Shown here piece after piece: positions 13,366 to 24,249 of a DNA stretch of 64,000 bases (the first letter of the stretch is position 1; each line of letters starts with the position of its first letter). The DNA is taken from assembly GCA_965153455.1 (NCBI GenBank), contig OZ234494.1:18848001-18912000 (forward strand). Direction: 5' to 3'. The position numbers and the translations under genes are program-made. Origin of the DNA: Sphagnum compactum (Eukaryota > Bryophyta > Sphagnopsida > Sphagnales). The notes under the pieces were generated by a model that worked only from the letters and a program-made list of their open reading frames with translations, was not told where the DNA came from and did no database searches.

Positions 13366-13475
13366 ATGGCGATGGAGATCGGAACTGCAGTGGCGGTACT
13401 GTGGGAATGTGGTGCGTCGTCGTAGTGAGCAGATCGGCGGTTTGGGAAGAAGGGGAGAGATGGTGGCGGGGATGA
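13366..13475 (+). other. Upstream short ORFs in the tafazzin leader
   Basis: An ATG at 13,366 opens 19 codons to a TAG at 13,423-13,425, and a second ATG at 13,372 lies in the same frame. Another ATG at 13,407 opens 22 codons to a TGA at 13,473-13,475, overlapping the proposed main start at 13,460 in a different frame. If the leader includes this segment, these AUGs would dampen translation or favour a downstream start such as 13,544. Confidence 0.45.
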
Positions 13476-16030
13476 GGAGGAGGAGTAGTATTAGTAGTAT
13501 TTTGGCTAGGTGCCGGTGGAAAGTAGTGGTGGGACGGAGTGCTATGCGAGCCTTGAGCATGGTGCCGGATTCGGCCAAGGCAACGCATCTGGGTGGCATT
13601 CCACGCCGAATCATCCTCACCACCGTGGGAGCCTTCGCGAAGCTTTATGCTACGGTTCTCAATTCCACACAGGTAGGTCTCTTTTTTGTTGCCCTCCTCC
13701 TTTTGCATCTCTTGCCATCCATCAATCTCGTTTTAATGTTTTTTTTCTTTCTTTAGGGTCTGGATATGGTCTATGTAGGGTTTACTAGTTTCTCTTTTGT
13801 TTTGTGTTTTCACCATCGTGGCTGACAGTCTTTGTAGGCTACATAGGTCCTCTTGTAAGTGGTTGCTACAAATGTCACCAAGTGGATGCTACATGTCTGA
13901 CATTCGACTCAATGCAGCTGAGGTTGTTTGTCAGCAGCAGCCATGCCTTCATTTCTTCTTGTTCTTCTTGTTCTAACACTCTAGGGTTTTTTATAACCCT
14001 AAACTTGACTAAAGTTTTGCTCGAAGAATTGTATGCAAGAACATCCCAGTTGTTTGTGGGGTATTTCTTGATTCTCATGAGATTTATTGTAGTTTTGTTG
14101 CTTAATGATCATGTTGTAAGCTTGTCTGGTGGAATGGAATGGTTGCAGGTGTATAACAAGGACATGCTGATGTCACTGGTGATGTCACGCTCCCCGGGTA
14201 CACCTCTTGTGACTGTCAGTAATCATATGTCCACGTAAGTCTGCTGGTAATCTTTAGGTTTCAGGAGCAGAAATGTGCTCTACTTCATTACTATTGACTG
14301 ATAAGAGATCTCTTGTAATTTTATTTTCCCTCATTTCCATGTTCTCTCTTGCGCTATCCTTAGGATCAGTCATTTATCAGCCAGAATTTCTTTGTTACCT
14401 TCTCATTTTTCTTGTAGGTTGGATGACCCTATGATGTGGGGTTTCCAAGGCTTCCCAATCTCAGACCCGAAGCTGTGCCGTTGGACATTGGCAGCCAGTG
14501 ATATCTGCTTCACCAATCCCTTCTACTCATATTTCTTCCGCTTGGGTAGGTATGTGTATTAGGTACTTGCCAGCGTCATACTTTGTTCTCACTAATGTCT
14601 GTCAATTTGTTAAAACTGCTGTTTTAGGCTTTTATAAAATAGCAGATATTCAATGGTACTAAATATCTGGGTGTATTATGTGCTTTAAAAGTGGCTCATG
14701 GCTGGCAAACCCTTGGATTGGAACAGAAAGAAGCTCTTATCAAGAGCACTTACATACCCTATCTGAACCCCCAATTCAAGCTCTTGGGGTTAATTGTTTA
14801 TTGTTTGGAGTTGAAAATTGTTCTGGGCATGCTTAAACATTTAACCTTAGTATATTAGAACCATTGTTGCCTAATTTCAAGAAATTTTAACAACTTTCTG
14901 ACTATCCAATTCTGATTTATTTTACAATGTATGGAGGTGCAAGTACAGTACAGGTTTGAGTATGTTGTGGGTTGCAATTGTAAGCAGGCAAATGCATACC
15001 TATAACTCGAGGGGAAGGTATTTACCAACCGCATATGAGTGAGGCTCTTAACCGTATCAATGAAGGTGACTGGGTGAGCAGTTATGGGACCAACTTTACT
15101 GCCAGTATTTTTGTTTAGAAGATTTTGAGTAATTGGCTTGGGTTCAGTATGTGTAATCCAGCTGAAAATCATGATAACTTTGATTGTATGTGTGGCATGA
15201 AGTGGTACATTCCCCTATCTGATTGACTTGTAGATGGCATGTAGATTCACACATTTCCAGAAGGCAAGGTTTGCCAAGAGCCATCTCCCCTTCGGCGATT
15301 GAAATGGGGAACTGCTAGTCTGATTGCACGTGCTGCAGTTTCACCCATTGTCTTGCCCATTGCTCACAGTGGGTTTGAGAAGGTACAGAAATCTCTTGTC
15401 TCATCCTCTCTGTTTGACCCCTTTTTTAGAAGAGTTTGTTACAATAGGAGGGCCAGGTCTGTTCACTAAAGGATACAGCCAGTGTTAACATTGGTGTCTG
15501 TCTGCTTCACTCTGATTATGTTTGGTCTGTTTCTTGGGACTCACATTCAGAGAAGATACCTCAAAAACTTGTTGCAGGTGTTACCTGAAAATTACTGGCG
15601 TGGGCGGCGTCCACTTGTTCCGTTGTGGATGAAGCACATCAGTATTGTTGTTGGGGAACCGATTCAGTTTGATGTTCCAGGCTTGAAGCGAGCTGCCCAT
15701 GACTGGGCCAGGGCTTCTGCAGGTCTTGATGATACCAATAGCAAACTATTTTTCTCCATGAGTGACAAGCTTGTAGGTCATGGCAGCACAATGAACAATC
15801 CTCACCCTCTGCCATTTGGGATAAGAAATAGTCCATATTGTCAACAGGCTGCTAAGACTTTTGATAGCATGAGAAGTGGGCATCAAGAGGTGTCAGAGCC
15901 AGTGCTTGAAGAGGCTGCTTGGAGATGGATGTATACCCATATAACAGATCGCATTTGGGTTGCACTACAAGACTTGGTTTGGAAGGCCAAGACTTTGAAT
16001 GAATCGAGATGCAAAGAGCAGATACATTGA
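13460..16030 (+). CDS. TAZ: Tafazzin-family lysophospholipid acyltransferase, six exons
   Basis: Exons are 13460-13672, 14149-14234, 14418-14545, 14988-15073, 15245-15382 and 15578-16030. All introns are GT-AG (171-476 bp) and the joined frame is open for 367 codons. The product is a glycerolipid acyltransferase of the tafazzin branch, which moves acyl groups between phospholipids and lysophospholipids. In mitochondria this remodels cardiolipin. The HX4D catalytic box is His97-Asp102 (NHMSTLDDPMMWG). PITRGEGIYQPHM begins at about residue 147, HTFPEGK is residues 173-179, and PENYWRGRRPLVP is in the last exon. It most resembles the shorter plant form (Arabidopsis At1g78690 type). The Ser/Arg-rich start (MVAGMRRRSSISSILARCR) suits a mitochondrial presequence, but no ATG precedes it in frame, and ATGs at 13,472 and 13,544 are alternative starts. 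Residues about 245-340 are a weakly conserved insertion before the C-terminal helix. Family is confident; start and last exon are less sure. Confidence 0.88.
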
Positions 16031-16720
16031 TGTATATTTACTTTCAGATGCCTTTGAAAGTTTGACCACAGTGTGGCTTGATTTTTCACATCTCTCCAGA
16101 CACATCACTGTTTACCCTCATGCTGCCCTAATCACTGACATTTTTTACTAGGGTTTTATTCATGGACAATCTACTCTTATCCTCAAGGCCTCTGCATAGA
16201 TAGTTCCTTTGGAAGGGGGGTTGTGATACCTTAGTATTCCTGTCAAGCAATTCCAAGGCAATTTGCTGTAGACACTTGTTTTCTAGGCTTTCTTTTGAGG
16301 TGGGCTAACCAAATATCAACCACAGTTGAGATGCAGAGAACTCAACAGCACCTTATTGCAGGGGCTACTCAAATAGAGCAGGAGTTGACAAAGCACAATT
16401 TTCAGGCAGCTGGATTGCTAGCTTAACCTAACCCATTGACAATGTCTGCTTATGAACAGCTGCATTATTTGAACTCTTTGAGGTTTTCAAAAGTACTAGG
16501 ATGCCAAGAACTGATCAACAGTTTCTCCTTTTTCAGATTCCTTTTTCTTGGATTCAATAAGGGTCTAATTTTCTGCCAGGAAAAAAGAGCAAAAGAAGCA
16601 AGACAAGGCTGCAAAAGCCCCTGAATGGCATCAATTTAAGAGTCAAATTTGACTGGAGAATCTCAGAGAGTCACAGTTTCTCAAATTGGTCAGCTGATGA
16701 TAAGAACGTGGACTCCGGTG
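16031..16720. other. Downstream region of the tafazzin gene; unassigned open stretch at 16331-16426
   Basis: Probably 3' UTR at first. A 31-codon open segment from the ATG at 16,331 to the TAA at 16,424-16,426 reads MQRTQQHLIAGATQIEQE and ends AAGLLA. It is hydrophilic and protein-like, and its frame is open back to about 16,230. It could be a fragment of another gene. I cannot name it and see no clear splice partners. Confidence 0.3.
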
Positions 16721-16852
16721 CAACCTGTCAAATTTTTCAGGATCCAATTGTAAGTCCTATTTTGGGCTTGGAGATACACATAATCAAGGAGAAAGTGGAG
16801 CAACCTGTCAATTCTTCAGATCCATTTTGTAAGTCCTATTTTGGGCTTGCAG
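16721..16852. repeat. Tandem duplication, 80-bp period
   Basis: CAACCTGTCAA, TTCAG.ATCCA and TGTAAGTCCTATTTTGGGCT occur at 16,721-16,773 and again at 16,801-16,852 with few differences. The copies are separated by about 27 bp of unrelated sequence. Confidence 0.8.
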
Positions 16853-17945
16853 ACAGACATTCAAAGAGAGAGATAATGGGAGACAAAGGGAGGCAAAATG
16901 TACCCCAGGTAAAATATGGAAAGGTTGGTGGGAGAGTAGGTAGGGAGATGAAACTAAAGGACAACAAACTGAAGAATATGATGGAGCAAAGATGGAGGAG
17001 AGGAGGGAAACAAACAGTTACCCATTTCACTTAGCTGGACAAATAGGGTGCAGAGGGGTCCGGCAGCACAAAAAACTGAAAGTCAATTAGCCATGATGTC
17101 TGACAAAGTGCATGTCTGGGGTGAACACAGCTCCTCCAACATGCTGAATCCTAATCTGTGGTGTCTTCCACCCTCCATTTGATCCCTCTACTAATGGTCC
17201 TACTACTTAACTCTGAACTTGAAACAAAAACCTTATTATTTGGCACATTATTTCCCTTCACAAATTAAGCCATGATTACAACAGAGAATGGCATTTCCTC
17301 CTGCAGTAGGCCTTGACAATTGAATATGGTGATGTCACATATTACACTGCATCTGTCAAATTACTATAAACACCACATACTTTTTAAAAATAAAAATGGA
17401 TGAAACCACAAAGTTTACCACCTCACCGATAAATGCCATTAACCATGACTCTGTCAAATTTAATTGGCATATTATTCATCAAGAATATGTCGCACAATTC
17501 ATGTATAAGGTATACACCTTATGATGTTGTGGATATTTCCAAATTGAAAATACCCATTCAAATGTGATGAACACTGAAGAGGTTACAAAGGGATAGGAAC
17601 CAAGTGCTTCTAGCTAGTATTATCTAGATCAGAAGATACAGTTGAAGGCAATTGCAGTTGGAAAATTGCCATTACTCTGAGCAATAGTGACGTAGGATGT
17701 ATTGGCTTTCATTCATTTGTGGCAGTCTGCATGTGAGGAACTAGGAAGTATGTAGTAGTAGCTCCAAGTAGAATCTGGAATGGATTCTGTTGCTGAAATC
17801 AATCTGACATGCAATGGAAAAAAAGTTGTAGTTGAACAATTCTTCTACATGTATACACGATCTATCTGGTTCAGAAGAAGAGACCTGGACACTTCTGGTC
17901 TTCATGTGTGGGGTGTGGACCCAAGAGCAGTTGAATGCCTCTCTA

Positions 17946-17985
<40 letters not shown>

Positions 17986-18059
17986 AAGAAATTCACTACA
18001 ACCCAAGTGCATAAACACTTTACTACCCCACCAAAAAGGGGATCTTAGCCCAACAATCC
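16853..18059. other. Intergenic, no gene seen; (GA)16 microsatellite at 17951-17982
   Basis: The 108-codon frame at 16,708-17,034 arises from the duplicated sequence and has no domain. Around 17,395-17,425, GAAACCACAAAGTTTACC matches the inner arm of the hairpin element at 54,774-55,076, so a relic of that family lies here. 17,951-17,982 is an uninterrupted AG microsatellite. Confidence 0.5.
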
Positions 18060-18440
18060 TCATGCAGCATCACTTCAGTGTTGGTCTGGCTGGCATGACT
18101 TTTGAACATACCAGGCCTGGTTCTGGTATGGGGCTTTGCTTTTCTTTTTCATAAAGGCTGATACTGGAATTGGGCACTTTTCAAAAACTTCTATACCATT
18201 CTGGTCTTGGTATTGGGTCTATCGACTGATTATTGGCTGCCATTAGGCATGTATCTGGTATATACTGAATGTTGAGACTCCTGAAATTGGTGCAAGGGTG
18301 ATATTACCTCAAGTCCCTACCAGGCTGGTACTGGTATAAGGCTGGTATTGCCTCAGCTCATACCAGAATCATAGGGTCGTTACCAGTGTTGATACCAGAT
18401 GCAGGCCTATATACCAGACCGACACTCAATACCGAACCTT
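18060..18440. repeat. Cluster of CTGGTAT / ATACCAG words
   Basis: About a dozen copies of (T)ACCAG or CTGGTA in both orientations are packed into 380 bp, for example 18,095-18,130, 18,195-18,220, 18,320-18,350 and 18,360-18,420. The right edge GACACTCAATACCGAACC resembles the reverse of GGTATTGGGTCTATC near 18,208. It looks like a decayed palindromic repeat element. No gene is present. Confidence 0.5.
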
Positions 18441-19289
18441 AAAGAAAAGCAGTAGCTGCTTGTGCACGAACAACATGTGAGCACTTACAATTCCAACGCT
18501 GCAAAGTGAGTCAAAAGCATTTGGATGCTGCAATTTGAGCTTTTGGGTGCACAGCACAGCAAAATCTCCAAACCATCTTTGGAGTTTGCTCTCCATAAAG
18601 ATAAACAATTATCTGCTTTTAGAAAATTAAATTTATTATTATTATTTTCTGGTTGTCAAACGTTTAATTTATTTGCCTGCGCTGAGTGTACATGTAATGA
18701 TAGTCTTGGAAATTGTCAGGGGAAGCCAAATGGGGTGGGCCAACATCTTGCAAAGCACCAACAAAAACTCTTTGTGCATCTCAGGAAGGAATATGGCTTG
18801 TGGGGTTCCTTTGGAGACAAGACTCAATGTGCATCTAGTAGATAAATTGGTAAAGTGACAGATGATGTTGGTTGGTGTTGGGTTGACTACAATATGATAA
18901 AATCTAGACATGAGGGAGGAGGTCAGCATTTCAACTTTTGATAGAGTTGCCTTATTGAACTTAAGGTCCGTTCACACCTAAGGGTAGTATATCTTTGTGA
19001 TAGGCCCTAATGGATGATTATGTTAACGTGCCAAAAATTTTCACACTAGTATCTAGTTTTGTAACCTACCATTGTAGCTGTAACACTAACATTGTTCACA
19101 TAACGTACCTACCTTCCATGGACACCTGCGTGTACCTACCTCCTCCTTGCCTCTTCCCTACTAATGTTCATGATCATTCTTGGTGGTAGTGGGTGTCCAT
19201 CAAGATTTCTTTTGGTGTCACCCACTTTTGGTCCACTTTCTCCAAAGTTCTAGAGCTTTAGATCTTCTTCATGAGGTGATTTAGCAGCA

Positions 19290-19660
19290 GCAAAACACAT
19301 TCATCTTCTACTTTTGAAGTAGATCTTTCTAATCTTTGATTCTTTCATGCAATTGCTCTTAGACCTTAGGTGACCATTGCGATTTCTTGTGGTTGAAGCT
19401 CTTCACTTGTAGATTTGGGTAGAGTTACAAATCTCTTCATCTTTTGTTTTGGAAGCAGATTTTTTGAGTGTCCATTCTTTCATGCAATTGATCTTAGACC
19501 TTGGGTGACCGTCGAAATTTCTTGCGGTTGAAGCTCTTCACTTGCAGATCTTGCCTGAAGCTGCAATTCTCTTCATCTTCTGCTTCGCAAACAAATCTTT
19601 CCGATCTTCCATTCTTTCATGCAATTGCTTTCAAACCTCGGGTGACCATCGCCATGAGGC
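19290..19660. repeat. Tandem repeat inside the Harbinger element, about 136-bp period
   Basis: TCTTTCATGCAATTG recurs at 19,341, 19,476 and 19,613. Each time it is followed by a close variant of CTTAGACCTTGGGTGACC and, in the first two copies, by GGTTGAAGCTCTTCACTTG. Two full units plus partial units at both ends lie between the left terminus and the transposase. Subterminal arrays like this can serve as transposase binding or promoter sequence; that role is inferred. Confidence 0.75.
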
Positions 19661-19959
19661 CATTGAAAATCATTTTGCTTGTTCATTTTCTCTAGCTTGT
19701 AATCCAAGCACAAGACATGTTCATTCTTGGTCATTTATAGAGGGAGTCTACATCCATTCCTTTTGATTTCAAAGGTTTTTCTTTAGAATTGTTTCCTTTT
19801 GATGTAGGCAAAGATAGTTGCAAGTTTGTTTTTGAAACATTTTCAATGCTTTAATTCTTCACAACTTTAGTATCTATTGTGTGTATGATCTATTGCTGAA
19901 TCACGACCTAAAGGACTAGGTTAGAGCCAGATCGACAACATGGTATTTTCATTTTTTTA

Positions 19960-21679
19960 TGGTTAGTATGATGACAAGAAATGGATTGAACACTTTCAAG
20001 TGAGTAGATCATTTGTGGAGCAATTAACTGAGATATTGAAACACAAAATGGAGAAGGAAGACACAGATTATAAGTGTGCAATTCCAATTAGAATTAAGAT
20101 AACATATTCATTGTACAAACTAATTCATGCACTTGATTTCCTACAACGTAGTGAACTGTTTGTTATCGAAAAATCCATAGTCCATTTAATCTTTTAAAAG
20201 TTTGTACATACGGTGAATGAGGTGTTCAAAAAACAAGCTTGGTGGCCTGAAAGTGACAATTTGATGCAAATGATAGAAGGCTTCAAGGATTTGTTAAGGT
20301 TGCTAAGGATTGAAAGAGCTATTGATGCAATTCAAATACACGTACAGAAGCTGAAATCTAATGTGCTTGCAGCTACTATTATTCCTTTAAATTAAAAAAA
20401 TATAATCTATAATTTCATATAATTGTTGATCATAAAAAAATGTTCATTAAAGGCATATTCACAATCAATGTACCACTTTTTGGACATAGGACTCAAGGAT
20501 TTTGTTTTTATTATCTTCCAAATATAAAATTTAAATGGAATAAATTTAAATGAAAGATAATGGATAATCAAATTATGATAATTTTCATGGTGGTGGTGAT
20601 TTTCACATGCGTATGTAATTATGCATAAATATTTTGGTAAAAAACCAGAAATGCAAAAAATGAATACATAAGGTTTTAGATACAACTTAACATGTTTTCT
20701 TGCATGAAAATTTCTTACACATTTTTCCAACACTTGGGGCTACAAATTCTAAACCTAATGAATATAAAAAATCAATCAAATGGAAAAAAAAAAAATCATT
20801 TTCTTTGTCGTTTTTTAAGAATGGATTCTATAGCCTTCAAATTCTTAAATTATATATTGTTTAATCAAATGCATTATATGAACATTGCCAAACATAGATG
20901 TATGCATTACTTATCCATGAAAGAAAGTTGAAATTAATTGCATTGTTTAATACATTCCTTTTGATTCCTTTAAGATGAAAATGACAGTTGAAACAAGGTC
21001 TTAGATTATTTAAAAGGATTCAAAAGGACATTTATATTATATCTAATCTATTCTTGAATTTTTATATGAGATTAACATGACATTATTCTAGTTATAGTCA
21101 TATACCAATCCATTATAATAAAAAAAAAGTAAGTGTAATAAAAATCCAAATAGTCTTTTGTAATCCTTTTTCCATTAGACCATCTTTTTAGGTACCCTAA
21201 TTGTGAATATGCCCTAACATTTTTGTTGGGATGCCGGGGTCCATGAATGATGTGAAAGTGTTGTGTTTTTCTTCCATTTACTGGAAGGTTACATGGGAAG
21301 AATTGTTCAATGAGCAAAATTGGCATGAAGGCATTGGCCCATATTTGATTGGGGATAAGGGATATCCTTTCTTTCGTGGTTGATGGTACCACACAAGTAA
21401 ACTAGTGAAAGGCACAATGTTTTGCAAACTTTATTCAACAAAAAACTTTCTCGAACAAAAGTTTTAGTTGATAACAATTTCAATATTTTGAAAAAAACCT
21501 TTAGTGAATTGATGATGAAATCTAACTTAAATGTGCTTATCCTACCTGATGTTAGATGTTGTTGTATCTTACATAACATGATCTTGAATGGGAAGGATGC
21601 AAACATTGATGAACTAATGGTTCAATTGGAAGCTAAAATTTGTTATAAAATAAACATGCGAAATGAAGCCAAATTTTGA
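19960..21679 (+). pseudogene. Harbinger transposase pseudogene, split by a MITE
   Basis: The N-terminal part (from WIEHFQVSRSFVEQL at about 19,982) and the DNA-binding region run to 20,194. A TAA follows at 20,195-20,197, and the same frame continues to IERAIDAIQIHVQK, whose Asp codon at 20,324 is the first catalytic residue. A frameshift near 20,375 and a stop near 20,412 lead into IIVDHKKMFI, where the MITE (20,451-21,214) interrupts. Beyond it the frame resumes with FVGMPGSMND and LIGDKGYP (second catalytic Asp, 21,354). A further frameshift near 21,372 and a stop near 21,398 precede FNKKLSR and NILKKTFSELMMKSN. The third catalytic position, normally Glu in VEN.F, is Asp here (21,470). The C-terminus CCCILHNMILNGKD is well conserved. 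The gene would cut and join the element ends if intact; this copy cannot be expressed whole. Confidence 0.85.
20451..21214. mobile_element. Nested Tourist-like MITE, 764 bp
   Basis: The ends are AGGCATATTCACAAT and, reverse-complemented, GGGCATATTCACAAT, identical over 14 of 15 bases. TAA flanks both sides (20,448-20,450 and 21,215-21,217). It is AT-rich with no coding capacity. Removing it with one TAA joins the surrounding transposase reading frame exactly (MFI followed by NIFVGMPG), so the insertion site and duplication are certain. The TWA duplication places it in PIF/Harbinger, but its TIR differs from that of its host, so it would depend on another transposase. Confidence 0.88.
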
Positions 21680-22227
21680 TGATTAAACAATTGATAGGGA
21701 AGTGAGCCTACCTTGCAGAAAGGGGAAATTTCAAAAGTCACCCAAAGAAGTGCATTAAAGCACTACTTGAGGGACCAAAAACCACAAAATTATAAACATT
21801 GTTGAAAATAGGTCTACAATTTTATTTGCATTGATGCTTGACTTTGACATGGTGCACATTGCATCAGAATTAAAAAAGTAAAATGATACATGAACATTAA
21901 AGCAAATTTATGAATTGAAAGTTTGAATGTCAAAGCAAGTTTTTGAGTCTGAATGCCAAATTGATTTTGATTTCTAAATGTCCAAAACCTTTCAAGATTG
22001 AACTTATTTCTAGTGATTTAACTTTTTCATTTTACATCCATTTCCTTCTCATCATCTGAAGATTCAAGTAAAGCAATTGGTGGAGGGATGAGTGTCGAAT
22101 CTATGATGAATGCATGGCACATAGTCGTGCTCAGGTTTGAAAGAGTAGTCACCAAGTTTTTACTCATTCAGTTCACCTTCTTATTTTGTGTTTTGTGTTC
22201 CTTGAAGGTATGGTTATGTCCAACAAG

Positions 22228-22871
22228 TTAGGTTACACTGATCTTCTCAATTGCCTCCACAAGAATTTTGTTGTTTCTATTTGTAGAATCGATGACAAGA
22301 GAGAAAACATTATTTCGTTTTTTCTTAACTATAGTGTTGCCATTTGTAAGTGTTGTAGGAAATTCGAGAAGATTGACCATAGGAGGTTGGTGGCTATTGC
22401 TTGGTAATAGCTTTGTGTTTTCTTGAGACAAATCCATAACACTTGGATTTTTTAGCACCCTGGGAACATTTGGAATTGGTTGATCTTGAGAGTCATTTAC
22501 ATTCCGTTGAGACTTGAAATCTTCATTTTCATCTTGTGTTTCTTGTGCAACTTGTGTAATTGTTGGTTTGCAGATTTCATCACCATCAATATTGATGTCT
22601 CTGGAGTGCAATGGAATAGTCACATTCCTTTCCCCTTGAAATAATTCAATTTAATCATAGAATTTTTGGTTGAATTGACAAGGTAAATGATACCTTTCCT
22701 TCTCTTTAGACACTAAATCCCAAAAACAAGTATAGTTTTGAATCCCTTTGTGATAATCAAAAATCTTTTTGTAATTAGAATTGAAGGAGTTCCATTTATT
22801 TTTGCACATTGTTCCATTTCGTGGAAACTTGTTTTTGGTCCTTGTTTGTAGATCTTTAGCAATCTTTTCCC
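22228..22871 (-). pseudogene. Myb/SANT-like protein of the Harbinger element, broken
   Basis: On the minus strand a 73-codon open run from 22,871 to a TAA at 22,651-22,653 reads WEKIAKDLQTRTKNKFPRNG, then CKNKWNSFNSNYKKIFDYHK, then FWDLVSKEKERYHLP. This is the trihelix/Myb-type DNA-binding fold that accompanies Harbinger transposases. After the stop the same frame continues IELFQGERNV and a further 131 codons of Gln/Asn/Ser-rich linker and C-terminal helix to 22,228. A TGA precedes the first Trp, so the upstream part is also damaged. In active elements this partner helps the transposase enter the nucleus and bind DNA. The frame faces the transposase gene. Confidence 0.72.
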
Positions 22872-23641
22872 ATCATTGTGCAATAACCTATAGGAATAAT
22901 TTGTGTTCGTGGATCAACAAGCTCCTTCATGGTTGTGTGTTTTGCATGTTCATAAGAAATGAGCGTTAACACTTCTATATGCTCTTATTTGCCATGTCTT
23001 TGTTGAGGATTTGTAGATTATTCATCATTGGCACTGCAACCCGTTCTATTGCCACTTCAACCTCTACCTCAACCGCTTGTTACTATACTACCATTCAATT
23101 GTGTTTTTGCTTGCACATTAGCTTGAAAGCTTACTGTCAAAAATTGTGAAGTTATTGTTGGCACTTGCCAATTTGCTATTCGTGAATGTGCTCTTGAATG
23201 CACTTTCGATGCCATCATTCAAAGATCCTACAACTTCTACATGCTTCTTCAAGCTTCAATGCAACATAGCTCTATGCTTCAAGATTGAGCATAATAGTGC
23301 TTCTACCTTGTTTTTTCAAAGTTGGACAAAGCTTGCTTCTTCAAGAGTTGGCGGAAAAGTGGGTTCATGGTGTTGTGATGTTAGTTTACCACCCTATTTT
23401 TCAAATTGTTAGTTTAGTTGTGTTGATAGGGTTACGAATAAAATGGAATTTAACATTTTGAAAGATTTTTACTTCTACACGTATGTCTTAACATTATCAC
23501 ATTTTGATAACTAGGTTGTTAGTGTGCTAAACATAGGCAATCCATGTCATCTAATTGCCAATAGACCTTGCTCTATATGAACATTATTACTTTAAAAATG
23601 ATTCATTGACTCTGCTATTAATTGGTGTGAACGAACCTTTA

Positions 23642-24249
23642 GTGAACTTAAAATTTGCATGTTGTTTGCATGTGGCCCATTCAAAAGACATATTGAAAAA
23701 TGCAAGAAGCTTTTAACACATGAAAGGTGCACAAATCCAAACATTTAATTAATACATGTTCAATTTTGCAACCTCCTTTTCATACTAAGAAATAAGGTTC
23801 TAGCACATTATTCGATGAATGGATTGGTGGTCTTTACTAAATTTGGCATGTCCAAATCAATATAAGTTCCATGTAATTTTGGGAGTAATAACAATGGTTT
23901 GTAGAATGTTGAATGTTAAATTCTTTCAAGATTGATATATCCCCACCCCACAAAACACACATAATGCCCATAATGCAAATATCACCCAATATTGTAATTC
24001 TTTGGTGATTCCATTGTGCCTTTTTTCAATCTGCTCTCGTTAGAAACATGACAAGAGAGAATAATCAAAGTGCGTCAAATTAGACGAAATAAGGAATATC
24101 ATGGAACTAATCAAAATGCCAAGGAAAAAAAGCTTGGCAAACTGAGTTTGCCCTCACACAATGGAATGTTATTTTTGTACCTATGTTGGGGTAAGGGGGG
24201 AAAAAGATGGCCATAACAACTTATAGGCTATTCAATAAAGGGATTTAAC
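23642..24249. other. Intergenic, no gene seen
   Basis: AT-rich DNA between the Harbinger element and a dispersed repeat, with no open frame or repeat structure of note. Confidence 0.5.

Larger units (their letters stand above)
18964..23638 (+). mobile_element. PIF/Harbinger DNA transposon, 4,675 bp, inactive
   Basis: The left terminus is AGGTCCGTTCACACC. The right terminus, reverse-complemented, is AGGTTCGTTCACACC, a 14/15 match. The element is bordered by the direct repeat TTA at 18,961-18,963 and 23,639-23,641, the usual TWA target duplication of this superfamily. Inside are the two proteins such elements encode: a DDE transposase on the plus strand and a Myb/SANT-like protein on the minus strand, convergently arranged. 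Both are broken. A 764-bp MITE has inserted into the transposase. Assignment to PIF/Harbinger is strong because termini, target duplication and both coding relics agree. Confidence 0.88.

Noticed and set aside
13237-13708. Minus-strand frames of 128 and 148 codons over the first tafazzin exon
   Set aside because: They are antisense to a GC-rich leader and exon with a clear plus-strand gene; the residues are low-complexity Pro/Ser/His/Thr.
13804-14238. 144-codon plus frame
   Set aside because: It runs through intron 1 and exon 2 of the tafazzin gene. Only the last part is in the coding frame, and splice sites explain it.
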